Of a stretch of 64,000 nucleotides of DNA, positions 35,743 through 43,785 are shown one piece after another. Numbering within the stretch: position 1 is the first letter of the stretch; each line of letters opens with the position of its first letter. The notes under the pieces are model-generated. The model was not told the origin of the DNA, did no database searches, and worked only from the letters and a program-made list of their open reading frames with translations. The stretch comes from an uncultured Spartobacteria bacterium (GTDB lineage: Bacteria > Verrucomicrobiota > Verrucomicrobiia > Chthoniobacterales > Terrimicrobiaceae): positions 1 to 64,000 of the forward strand of contig CALCJD010000001.1 in the NCBI GenBank assembly GCA_937960895.1, in the 5' to 3' direction. A program made the position numbers and the translations under genes.

Positions 35743-35775
35743 CAGAGGGATATATATCTTTGGAATTTGCAAAGA
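35743..35775. promoter_or_regulatory. gatatatatc box with adjacent tttgcaaa-like site
   Basis: Read on the minus strand it is ctttgcaaattcc followed 4 bases later by gatatatat, about 100 bases before the start at 35642. No good -35 at the usual spacing was found, so it is a weak promoter or an operator. Confidence 0.3.
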
Positions 35776-35803
35776 CCTTCACCCGCCGCCGAAAAAGCGG
35801 TCA

Positions 35804-35827
35804 CCGAAAAAGGGACGTCCCAGGTCC
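35804..35827 (-). terminator. Probable terminator of the NagA-like gene
   Basis: On the minus strand, gggac...gtccc stem followed by TTTTT, some 25 bases after the stop at 35851. The stem is short. Confidence 0.45.
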
Positions 35828-35850
35828 CCGTGGTCCGTGCTTCCCCGGAT

Positions 35851-37074
35851 TCAGACCTCCACCTCCAGCGGCAGGGCGGCCGGCGGGGACGTCTCCTCGG
35901 CCGACGGAAGAAGGGAGACGGCTCCCGGCTCGGCGACGCCGGCATGCACCGCCTGCCCGATCACCACCCCCTCCTTCCAATGCGCCAGGACAAAACTGGC
36001 CTCCTCCCCCTCCGCGATTTCCGGCAGAACCAGTCCGACGGCGCGGGCCGGCACGCGGCTGCATTGATCCCAGGCCTCCGGAAAGGAGAAGCCGGCCTCC
36101 CGGACCAGAAACTCCACCGAGCGGTTTTGCTGAAACCAGCCTCCGGCCAGCACCTCCGCATTGGAGGCAAGATGAACCCGTCCCGACGGCGTCACCCGCA
36201 CCCGCCGGCCGCCCGCGATCTGATACACCCCGGCGCCCAGCCCCGAACAGCCGCTGGCATCGGAAACCGGCAGACATTTTTCCCGTCCCTTGCACTTCAT
36301 GGCCGTGCGCACCACGGAACCCGGCAGGTGAAAACCATCGCAGATCAGGCCCAGGGCCAGCTCGTCGCGATCGAGGAAGGTCCAAAACGGATTTTCAAAG
36401 CGGTGGATTTGTGAGGCCGCTCCGTTGCCAAAATGCGTGACCATGCGGGCCCCGGCCCGGATGGCCGCGTCCACCACCTCGTCGGAAGGACAGCAATGCC
36501 CCAACGTCACCATCTTCCCCGCCGCCACCGCCTGCTCGATGAACTTCAATCCCCCCGGTTCCTCGGGGGCGACATTGACCAGACGGATGCGTCCGCCGGT
36601 GCGGTCGTCCAGCTCCTTCAGACGGTCCCAGTTCGGCCGCTCAATCCAGGCCGGGGCGTGCGCCCCCCGCCAGCCCTCGCGCGGGGAAACAAACACCCCC
36701 TCGTGGAAAATGCCGAAAAACAGACGCGCCAGGTCGGCGTCCCGTTCCAGAACGCCGCCCAAAAAATCCGCCACCCGGTCGAGTTCACTCCGCTCCTGGG
36801 TGACCAGGGTGAGCAGGCAGCGTCCCACGCCGTTCCTCCGCAAATAGGCCGCGATCTCCCTCAGCTTCTCCAGACCGAGACGGGGAATGTCCCCGTAATA
36901 CGCGCCCAGCGCTCCGTTGTGCTGAAGGTCCACCAGAACCGGCAGAAAATAGGGCAAATCCTCCGCCGGGCCCCCCGCAGCAAGGTCCCGAACCCGATGG
37001 ATGCGCGATCCGCGCACCTCGACCTCCACCACCCGTTCGTCCGGCAGGCGGCCTTGATAAAATGCAGAAGACAC
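35851..37074 (-). CDS. N-acetylglucosamine-6-phosphate deacetylase-like amidohydrolase
   Basis: 407 residues from a GTG at 37074. It is a NagA-type amidohydrolase: LPVLVDLQHNGALGAYYGDI (the PGFIDLQ-NG strand), metal-site Glu in GIFHEGVFVSP, His in MVTLGHCCPS, His in THFGNGA and the catalytic Asp in LPVSDASG. NagA removes acetate from GlcNAc-6-phosphate in amino-sugar breakdown. Several blocks differ (HEG for LEGP), so another N-acyl sugar is possible. The start is uncertain: no ATG precedes the fold, and the promoter found lies 120 bases upstream. The setting with a sulfatase hints at sulfated amino-sugar polymers. Confidence 0.75.
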   Translation of the reverse strand: MSSAFYQGRLPDERVVEVEVRGSRIHRVRDLAAGGPAEDLPYFLPVLVDLQHNGALGAYYGDIPRLGLEKLREIAAYLRRNGVGRCLLTLVTQERSELDRVADFLGGVLERDADLARLFFGIFHEGVFVSPREGWRGAHAPAWIERPNWDRLKELDDRTGGRIRLVNVAPEEPGGLKFIEQAVAAGKMVTLGHCCPSDEVVDAAIRAGARMVTHFGNGAASQIHRFENPFWTFLDRDELALGLICDGFHLPGSVVRTAMKCKGREKCLPVSDASGCSGLGAGVYQIAGGRRVRVTPSGRVHLASNAEVLAGGWFQQNRSVEFLVREAGFSFPEAWDQCSRVPARAVGLVLPEIAEGEEASFVLAHWKEGVVIGQAVHAGVAEPGAVSLLPSAEETSPPAALPLEVEV

Positions 37075-37199
37075 TGGAATTGTTTGATGATTTTCGAAAT
37101 CCGCGGCTCCCAAGGCGCGCGCCCGGGCCCGATGCGACCCCTCCCCAAAAAAAAGCGCCTCCGGTTCGGATTCTCGTGCAGGGAGAATAGTTCAATAAA

Positions 37200-37228
37200 G
37201 CTATATATCAGATAAGCCGAACTGGCAA
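37200..37228 (-). promoter_or_regulatory. Candidate sigma-70-type promoter of the NagA-like gene
   Basis: Minus strand: TTGCCA (37228-37223), 17-base spacer, TATAGC (37205-37200). The predicted leader to the GTG at 37074 is about 115 bases. Confidence 0.5.
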
Positions 37229-37250
37229 GCCTTCATTCCGGCCTCCCGGC

Positions 37251-37276
37251 AAAAAATCGCCCCCGGGGGAGGGGCG
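37251..37276 (-). terminator. Rho-independent terminator of the 37288-39564 gene
   Basis: Minus strand: stem cgcccc / ggggcg (37271-37276 and 37258-37263) followed by ATTTTTT, 12 bases after the stop. Confidence 0.6.
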
Positions 37277-37287
37277 CCGCGCGGAAT

Positions 37288-39564
37288 TCAGGAACGGCGC
37301 CGCCTGGCCGACAGCGAAGCCGCCAGGCCCGCCGCCAGAAGTCCCACGGTCGAGGGTTCGGGCACGGCGGCGTAGCTGAGCACCAGGTCATTGCCCACCT
37401 GGGCGAGGGACCACACGCCCTGCCAGGACGGAGCGCTCGTGAAGCCGTCCGTGAGAATGTTCCAGCTGCTCGCCTCGAAACCGGTGATCCCGGAGGTGGT
37501 TGTCAGAATGACCCACGACCGCTCGGTTTCCGCAAAATTGGCGACATCGCCGGCGAGGTTGGCGGCGGTCAGCGAACGAAGATCGAGCTGGTAACTTCCA
37601 CCCGCATCAAGCGTCAGCGCGCCCAGAATGGAGATCTGGTCAAAATCGACGCCCGCCGTCAGGCCCATGAAGTTGTTGGTTTCCCAGACATAGGTGAAGG
37701 AATTCCAGGACTGGCTCACCCCGAAGACCTGCACTCCCGGGCTGTTGCCCGGGGACAGGGTGTCGCCCAGATCATCGAGGAGGAGCGCCGCATTGATCGT
37801 GCCGGTTCCCGAAAGCACCGCACGGCTGTCATTGCCGCTCCCGTTGAGGACGATCGCGCCCGTGCGGACCGTCGCGCTGTTGTAGCGGAATTCACCTCCG
37901 CCTTGGACCGTGACCACGCTCGAGTTGCTGATAGTGCCCTGGATGACGAGGGTTCCGGCGTTGACCGTGGTCGCGCCCGTGTAGGTGTTCGCTCCGGAAA
38001 GGATCCACTTTCCCGTGCCGTTCTTGGTGACGGAGAGTTGCCCGGTGCCATTGTTCGCCAGGGCAAACGCCATGGAATTGTCATCCTGGTTGGCGCCGGT
38101 GAGGTTCAGCGTGCGGCTCTGATTGCTGCTGCTGTGGGAAAGGCCGCCGGAATTCGTGAAGTGAATGGCCCCGCTGCCCGAGGCATCGACGGTCGCCACC
38201 GCTCCGGCGGAGCCGGAAATCCGGAATGAGCGGTCCGTGCTGTCTCCGGCGCCAATGTAGCGGAGCGTGGTTCCGTCGCCGAGCAGGAGATTGCCTCCAT
38301 CGCCGGAAGAGGCCCCAATGCTGCTGGCCAGCCCGCCATCGGCCAGCTTGACCACTTCGAGGACGGATCCGACCCCCTGCACCCGGGTGGCTCCCGTGTA
38401 GGAATTCGCCATATTGGACAGCGTGGTGATCCCGGAATTGGTGATATCCACAATCCGATTGCCGCCGGACTGACTGATCATGCCGGAGATCCCGAGATCA
38501 TGGGATCCCGCGACGACCAGGTTGCCTCCCATGATGATGTTGTTGGCAATGCCATCGGCCCCGCCGAGATCCGTCAAAGCGGCCAGCGTGGCTCCGCCCG
38601 TCACCGTCACATCCCCGGTTCCCAACGCTTTTCCATGTCCGATCACCACGGTTCCCGACCCCAAGGTGAAACCTCCACTGAGATTGGCCCCCGCTTCGCC
38701 GGAAATCACCAGGGTTCCCCCTCCGATTTTGCGAAGGGACTTGCCTGCCGCATTCGCGTCCAGCGAGCCCACCTTCAACACACCGGCCATGACATTCACC
38801 GTGCTCTGGCTGGCCGCCGTCACCCGCAACACCCCGCTGCCAAAGTCCAGATCGTTGGAGCCCACAAAAGCGAGCGTACCCCCCAAATCGATGTCATTGT
38901 TATCGGCGAGGGAGATGGCCGCACCGCTTGTATTGTCGATGGTTGCCGCGGACACCAGCACCAGGCGGCCCGAGCTGATGGCATTGGCGCTGTTGATGTG
39001 CAGCGCCGTCCGGTTGTTGCCCTCCACAATGGTGTTTCCGGCGTAGGAGTTGGATCCGCTGAGAATCACCGTTCCGGTCGGAGTAGGCGCTTCGATCCTC
39101 AGCGCCCCGAGGGCATTCAGGCTGGAAATGTTCCCCGTGATGGCCAGGGTTCCGCCGGCCACCTGGGTCACGCTCATGGTCGAACCCGCAGCCCCGCCGA
39201 GCACAACGTCCGCTCCGATGACATTCAGTCCGGAGGTGTTTCCGCTATAGATCGCCGAGGCCGCTCCCACGCCCACACTGTTCACGGTGAGACTTCCTCC
39301 CCCTCCGGTCAGCTGATACCCGCTGCTGTCCGGCTCCGAAAAAGTCAGCGAATTGATGGTGATGTCGGCCGAAAGTTCGGGCTGCATCCCGACCGGTCCG
39401 AAAAAGACCGCGGTGTCCGCCGCCCCGGGCAACCCATCACTCCAATTGGCGGCGTCGTTGAAATCCGTGCCGGCATTGGTCCAGGTGGTGGACGCGGCGC
39501 GGACGGATGCGGTTGTCGCCAGGCTCAACGCGATCAGCAAGGGGGAAAGGTTCGTGAGTTTCAT
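37288..39564 (-). CDS. Autotransporter-type beta-strand-repeat protein with PEP-CTERM tail
   Basis: 758 residues. The signal peptide MKLTNLSPLLIALSLATTASVRAAS is split here only by cleavage near VRA. The body is a long beta-helix-like repeat region with several autotransporter-associated repeats (NSYAGNTIVEGN, NSYTGATRVQGVG, ANTYTGATTVNAGTLVIQG). The end AAVPEPSTVGLLAAGLAAS and RRRRS is a PEP-CTERM signal. The ATG at 39564 is preferred over an upstream codon at 39591 because it begins the signal peptide. It is expected on the cell surface; its place in the sugar island suggests glycan binding or adhesion, which is inference. A strong promoter precedes it. Confidence 0.88.
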   Translation of the reverse strand: MKLTNLSPLLIALSLATTASVRAASTTWTNAGTDFNDAANWSDGLPGAADTAVFFGPVGMQPELSADITINSLTFSEPDSSGYQLTGGGGSLTVNSVGVGAASAIYSGNTSGLNVIGADVVLGGAAGSTMSVTQVAGGTLAITGNISSLNALGALRIEAPTPTGTVILSGSNSYAGNTIVEGNNRTALHINSANAISSGRLVLVSAATIDNTSGAAISLADNNDIDLGGTLAFVGSNDLDFGSGVLRVTAASQSTVNVMAGVLKVGSLDANAAGKSLRKIGGGTLVISGEAGANLSGGFTLGSGTVVIGHGKALGTGDVTVTGGATLAALTDLGGADGIANNIIMGGNLVVAGSHDLGISGMISQSGGNRIVDITNSGITTLSNMANSYTGATRVQGVGSVLEVVKLADGGLASSIGASSGDGGNLLLGDGTTLRYIGAGDSTDRSFRISGSAGAVATVDASGSGAIHFTNSGGLSHSSSNQSRTLNLTGANQDDNSMAFALANNGTGQLSVTKNGTGKWILSGANTYTGATTVNAGTLVIQGTISNSSVVTVQGGGEFRYNSATVRTGAIVLNGSGNDSRAVLSGTGTINAALLLDDLGDTLSPGNSPGVQVFGVSQSWNSFTYVWETNNFMGLTAGVDFDQISILGALTLDAGGSYQLDLRSLTAANLAGDVANFAETERSWVILTTTSGITGFEASSWNILTDGFTSAPSWQGVWSLAQVGNDLVLSYAAVPEPSTVGLLAAGLAASLSARRRRS

Positions 39565-39589
39565 AAGAGGAGGGTATAAAGTATAGAGC

Positions 39590-39619
39590 ACTATATCACA
39601 CAGAGATTTTGGGCGTCAA
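39590..39619 (-). promoter_or_regulatory. Promoter of the beta-strand-repeat gene
   Basis: Minus strand: TTGACG (39619-39614), 18-base spacer, TATAGT (39595-39590), 25 bases before the ATG at 39564. Confidence 0.6.
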
Positions 39620-39700
39620 TGTCTTTCTGCCCCGGCCGACCCCACTTTCGAAAAAGATGTTTTCCCGGAAGATCTTCCGAATGTTCCCGTCCCAAACCTC

Positions 39701-39729
39701 TTGCCCAACACGGTCATATCCTCTATATG
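39701..39729 (+). promoter_or_regulatory. Candidate leaderless promoter of the sulfatase gene
   Basis: TTGCCC (39701-39706), 17-base spacer, TATATG (39724-39729), then only 8 bases to the ATG at 39738. Confidence 0.6.
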
Positions 39730-39737
39730 ACACGCCC

Positions 39738-41081
39738 ATGGCCCGGCCGAATGTCATTTACGTCTTTGCAGATCAATGGAGGGGCCAGGCGACCGGCTAT
39801 GCCGGAGATCCCAACGTGCGCACGCCGCATCTCGATGCGCTGGAGAAGGAGAGCGTCAATTTCCACGAGGCGGTGTCCGGCTGTCCGGTGTGCGCTCCCT
39901 ACCGGGGCAGCCTGATGACAGGGCAATATCCGGTGAACCACGGGGTGTTTCTCAACGATGTCAGATTGTCCACGCCCTCCGTCAAACTCGCCGAGGTCTT
40001 TGCCTCCGGGGGATATGACACCGCCTACATCGGCCTATGGCACTTGGATGGTTCCGACCGGTCGGCTCCCATTCCTCCGCAGCGCCGTCTGGGTTTCCGG
40101 CACTGGCAGGCTTTCGGGTGCCGTCACGATTATCACCATTCCCCCTATTATGAAGGGGATTCCGAAACGCCCCGGTATTGGGAGGGGTACGACGCCTGGG
40201 CCCAAACCGAATCGGCCATTTCGTATTTTTCCAAACGCGGAACCGACCAACCCTTCCTTCTCATGCTGGCATGGGGCCCTCCGCACACGCATAACATCCC
40301 CGCCCCCGAGGAATTCCGCTCCCTTTACGATCCCGCCGCCCTGACCCTGCGTCCGAACGTTCCGGCTTCCCACGACGCGATGGCGCGGAAGGCGCTGGCG
40401 GCCTATTACTCCCATTGCTCGGCTCTCGACCACGCGGTCGGGCGGCTCCAGCAGGCCATCCGGGATGCCGGCCTCGAGGAAAACACCATTTTCGTTTTCA
40501 CCTCGGACCACGGGGACATGCTGGGATCCCAGGGCGAGTTTAACAAACAACGGCCGTGGGACGAATCGATCCGGGTTCCCTTCCTCCTGAAATACCCGGG
40601 ACTGAAAGGATGGCGGCCCGGACGCCTCGACGGTCGCCTTGATGCTCCGGATGTCATGCCGACGCTGCTGGGCCTGTGCGGACTTCCGATTCCGGAAACC
40701 GTGGAGGGAACGGATTTCTCGCCGGCGATCCGTCGGGAGTGCACGATGGAAAATCACGACGCCCTGATTTCGTGTCCCCACCCGTTCGGTCAATGGTCCC
40801 CACAACAGGGTGGACGGGAATACCGCGGACTGCGCACGCACCGTTACACCTACGTCCGTGCCTTGGACGGTCCCTGGTATCTTTACGACAACGAGGCCGA
40901 TCCCTGGCAGATGCACAATCTGGCTGACGACCCCTCCCATGCGGAACTCCGGGCCGAGCTGGACCCGCGTCTGCAGGCCCGACTCGACCGGATTGGCGAC
41001 CCGTTCCTTCCGGGGGAAGCCTACGTTCGAAAATGGGGATACAGCGTCGGAGAAAACGGCGCGGTGCCCTATCAGGGCTAG
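39738..41081 (+). CDS. Type I sulfatase (arylsulfatase/alkaline phosphatase superfamily)
   Basis: 447 residues. The metal-binding start is NVIYVFADQWRGQATG; the formylglycine motif CxPxR is CAPYR (Cys52-Arg56) followed by GSLMTGQYP; the second metal site is FTSDHGDMLGSQGEF. It hydrolyses sulfate esters after Cys52 is turned into formylglycine by a maturase not found in the window. There is no signal peptide, so it should act in the cytoplasm on imported sulfated sugars, unusual since most polysaccharide sulfatases are exported. The ATG at 39738 lies 8 bases after a good -10 box, so the longer upstream frame is rejected. Confidence 0.92.
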   Translation: MARPNVIYVFADQWRGQATGYAGDPNVRTPHLDALEKESVNFHEAVSGCPVCAPYRGSLMTGQYPVNHGVFLNDVRLSTPSVKLAEVFASGGYDTAYIGLWHLDGSDRSAPIPPQRRLGFRHWQAFGCRHDYHHSPYYEGDSETPRYWEGYDAWAQTESAISYFSKRGTDQPFLLMLAWGPPHTHNIPAPEEFRSLYDPAALTLRPNVPASHDAMARKALAAYYSHCSALDHAVGRLQQAIRDAGLEENTIFVFTSDHGDMLGSQGEFNKQRPWDESIRVPFLLKYPGLKGWRPGRLDGRLDAPDVMPTLLGLCGLPIPETVEGTDFSPAIRRECTMENHDALISCPHPFGQWSPQQGGREYRGLRTHRYTYVRALDGPWYLYDNEADPWQMHNLADDPSHAELRAELDPRLQARLDRIGDPFLPGEAYVRKWGYSVGENGAVPYQG

Positions 41082-41168
41082 AAAACGTCGTTTTCCTGCC
41101 GATCGCGATTTTTCCGCGCGGAATCCGTCCCCGACAGCGAAGGCCGGTCCGGGACTACGGGCGGCGGA

Positions 41169-42326
41169 TTATTTCCGTCCGCCGGCATACAGCCGCGCGG
41201 TGGACTGGCGGACCACCAGGGACATCGGCAGACGCACCAACTGCACCCCCAGATCCGGATCCCGATAGTGGTCGTTGATCAGACGCACGGCGTCGTATCC
41301 GCTTTGATGCAGGGGATTGTGCACCGTGGTCAGCGGGGGATCGAGCTGGGCCGCCTCCTGAAGATCGTCAAAGCCGACGATGGAGACGCGCTCCGGCACC
41401 TTCCGCCCCATCTCCCGCGCCCGCGCCAGCGCTCCGATGGCCCGCTGGTCCGAGCCGGCAAAAATCGCCGTCGGCGGACTCTTCATCCGGAGCAGTTTTT
41501 CCGTCGCCGCAGCGCCATCTTCGGCCGAGCCGCGAACATCCGTGACCATCAGCCGCTCGTCAAAGGCAACCCCGTAATGCCCCAAGGCTTCCTTGTATCC
41601 CTCCAGACGCAGTTTCATCAGCGGCTTGCGCTGATCGCCCACAATGATGCCGATCCGGCGATGGCCAAGCTGCAGCAGATGTTCGACCGCAAGAATGGCG
41701 CCCTGCTTGGTGTCGACCTGAACTTCGCTGCACAACAATCCGCGGTGGCGATTGATGACCACCACCCGGATTTTGCGTTCCAGCAGCCTTTCGATATCGG
41801 CATCGGAAACCTGATCGCCTCCCAAAATGACACCCGTGCCCGTCTTCAGCTTCTTCAGGATCGTGTCATCCAGGTGGCCGTTCCATTCGCCCACCACCTC
41901 GATGGGAAGTCCGAACTGGAATCCGCCCTCCACGATGCCCTGATAACGGAACAGATGCACTTCCCAGTTGACCGGATCGCGTCGGGCATCCATCTGCGGC
42001 CCCAGACCGAGAAGGAAAATGGGGGGCGGCGCCGATTCCGTCGCCATCCGGGGCTGGGAGCGGCGGTCGGCGACAAAGGTACCCCGTCCATGATGCCTTT
42101 CCACAAAGCCCTCCTCACTGAGCTGATGCAGGGCCTGCCGGACGGTGAGGTAGGCCACGTGAAAGGACGTCGCCAGGTCGCGTTCGGAGGGCAATCGATC
42201 ACCCGGGCGCAGGGTTCCCCGCAAAATGCGATCCCGAATTTGTTCGGCCGCCAGAAGATATTTGGGCCGTCTTTCGGTCGCATGCGTCGCGGACGAAAAA
42301 GATCGGATCGGTTGAAATTGCTCCAC
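41169..42326 (-). CDS. GntR-LacI fusion regulator (AraR-like architecture)
   Basis: 385 residues. Residues ~20-90 form a GntR winged helix (YLLAAEQIRDRILRGTLRPG; LPSERDLATSFHVAYLTVRQ); residues ~110-380 form a LacI-type sugar-binding domain (TGVILGGDQVSDADIERLL, RRIGIIVGDQRKP, PTAIFAGSDQRAIGAL, VSIVGFDDL). The same fusion is known from AraR of Bacillus. It probably represses the neighbouring sugar genes and is released by a sugar. It starts at GTG 42326. It is convergent with the sulfatase. Confidence 0.9.
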   Translation of the reverse strand: MEQFQPIRSFSSATHATERRPKYLLAAEQIRDRILRGTLRPGDRLPSERDLATSFHVAYLTVRQALHQLSEEGFVERHHGRGTFVADRRSQPRMATESAPPPIFLLGLGPQMDARRDPVNWEVHLFRYQGIVEGGFQFGLPIEVVGEWNGHLDDTILKKLKTGTGVILGGDQVSDADIERLLERKIRVVVINRHRGLLCSEVQVDTKQGAILAVEHLLQLGHRRIGIIVGDQRKPLMKLRLEGYKEALGHYGVAFDERLMVTDVRGSAEDGAAATEKLLRMKSPPTAIFAGSDQRAIGALARAREMGRKVPERVSIVGFDDLQEAAQLDPPLTTVHNPLHQSGYDAVRLINDHYRDPDLGVQLVRLPMSLVVRQSTARLYAGGRK

Positions 42327-42831
42327 GCGAAATCGGTATTAAGCTGTAGATCATACCAGAGTTCAGGGAACGGGCAATGAGCAAAGCCGGCTCCTTCCGC
42401 AAACGTCACGGGGACCGGCGCCGGAGCGGGATTTGACGGTTTCCGCCCCGCCGCCAAACGCCGGCAAAACCCGCATCCATCGGCATTTTCCCGCCACCAG
42501 GCCGCGTGAAACGCGGACACAAAAATCGGCAAAGGAAAGTTCCTAATTTAAAGTAATTTATATCAATCCGAGGCCCCCGAATCCGCCGGGGACTTTTTCC
42601 GTCCCCAGGGAACAAGAATAAGCAAGGCGTTCAGCGACAAGGCTATATAGAACATTTGCGAAACAGCAGCTGTTGTGCTCCGGCCGCCGGAGGCCGGCAG
42701 CGCCCGTTTTCACTCGGGCGGAGCGACTTACGAACGCGGTTTTCCGTCTCCCCGAAGCGCCCGCCTGTCGACTGGTTCCCGACCGGCACCCTGCTACCGG
42801 ATTGGGTCCCGCCCTTTTGGAACGGGACCGT
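42327..42831. other. 505-base non-coding region between two minus-strand regulators
   Basis: Holds the promoter of the GntR-LacI gene (42350-42377), a ggctatatagaacatttgcg box at 42640-42659, and three hairpins: ggggac/gtcccc (42591-42609), ccggcc-N6-ggccgg (42678-42695) and ggtcccg-N11-cgggacc (42805-42829, just after the AraC stop). The AT-rich stretch at 42540-42570 stands out from the neighbourhood. No gene was supported. Confidence 0.5.
42350..42377 (-). promoter_or_regulatory. Promoter of the GntR-LacI regulator gene
   Basis: Minus strand: TTGCCC (42377-42372), 16-base spacer, TATGAT (42355-42350), 23 bases before the GTG at 42326. Confidence 0.6.
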
Positions 42832-43671
42832 TCAGCCCCCGGACGCTGCAGATATCGTCCGTTCCGTGCGGGGAGCGTGGTTCCAGAAACGCCGATAAAG
42901 CCGCGAGAAATACAGGGGATCGTCGTAACCGACCTCGGCGGCGATGCGCTTGAGCTGCCAGTCGGTGCTGACGAGGAGGTAGCGGGCGTGGCGCAGCCGC
43001 AGCCGTTCAATGTACTCGTGCGGGCTGCATTGGGTGGCCTCGGCAAAACGCGCACGAAAATAATTGGGGGTCAATCCGGCCTGTCGATAAAGCTCCGCCA
43101 GGGCGTCCCGGCGCGTGAAGTTGGCCTGGAGCCAACGAAGCGACGCCTTGATCCGGGGATGCACCGGCATGGCCGGGTCGCCGGACGGAATTTTCGCCCG
43201 CTCAAAAAACCGCACGAGCATCGCCTTCAGTTCCGCCTCGAGCTGCAGACGGGACCAGGCGGAATCGCTGCTGCGAAACCCGCGCAGCACGCGGCCGAAG
43301 GCGGTTTTTTCCCGGCCGATCTCCCCCGGATCCAGCCGGCGCCGTACAAATCCGTTCCACTCCCGCCCTTCCCCCTGTTCGTCGAACTCGCACCAGATGA
43401 TTTCGCAGGGCCCTCCGCGCGGCACCGACCAGACCCGGCGCACCCAGGCGGGTACAAAAAACTCCGTGCCTGCCCGCATCGTCAGAGTCCGGTCCTCGAC
43501 CGTGTAGCACAGTTCCCCCCGCAGAATGAGAATGAGACGGCCGGTCGTGACGATTTCGTCGCGGGTGGCCAGCCCCCGGTCAAACACCCGCCGGTTCGCG
43601 TTCGTTACCGTCAGGGCGCTTCGCAAATAGTGCACGGCCAGATCAAGGCCCGGAGGGGACGAGGTGTTCAT
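42832..43671 (-). CDS. AraC-family transcriptional regulator
   Basis: 279 residues. A cupin-like N-terminal domain (TTGRLILILRGELCYTVEDR; FFVPAWVRRVWSVP) is followed by two helix-turn-helix units (RRDALAELYRQAGLTPNYFR; LKRIAAEVGYDDPLYFSRLY) and the usual FWNHAPRT end. It is divergent from the FAD oxidoreductase gene (114 bases between starts) and is the likely local regulator of it. The ATG at 43671 fits the domain start. Inducer unknown, presumably a sugar. Confidence 0.88.
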   Translation of the reverse strand: MNTSSPPGLDLAVHYLRSALTVTNANRRVFDRGLATRDEIVTTGRLILILRGELCYTVEDRTLTMRAGTEFFVPAWVRRVWSVPRGGPCEIIWCEFDEQGEGREWNGFVRRRLDPGEIGREKTAFGRVLRGFRSSDSAWSRLQLEAELKAMLVRFFERAKIPSGDPAMPVHPRIKASLRWLQANFTRRDALAELYRQAGLTPNYFRARFAEATQCSPHEYIERLRLRHARYLLVSTDWQLKRIAAEVGYDDPLYFSRLYRRFWNHAPRTERTISAASGG

Positions 43672-43785
43672 CTGGTGAAAAACATCAAATCATTTTCCAT
43701 ATTTTGTGGTTTTCTCCATGTCTTTTCCGTTTGTCGCCATGTCTCCCGACTGGCGGTCCGGGCGGGGACGGGAAAGAATTTTCCC

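Noticed and set aside
39609..39737. Longer sulfatase start with 43 extra residues
   Set aside because: The extra part is not a signal peptide and would include the TTGCCC-17-TATATG promoter; the sulfatase fold begins at the ATG at 39738.
41082..41096. gaaaac-gtc-gttttc as sulfatase terminator
   Set aside because: Only a 6-base AT-rich stem with no following T-run, so too weak to list.
42540..42700. AT-rich stretch with hairpins as a possible attachment site or tRNA remnant
   Set aside because: No tRNA fold, no direct-repeat pair and no integrase gene was found in the window.
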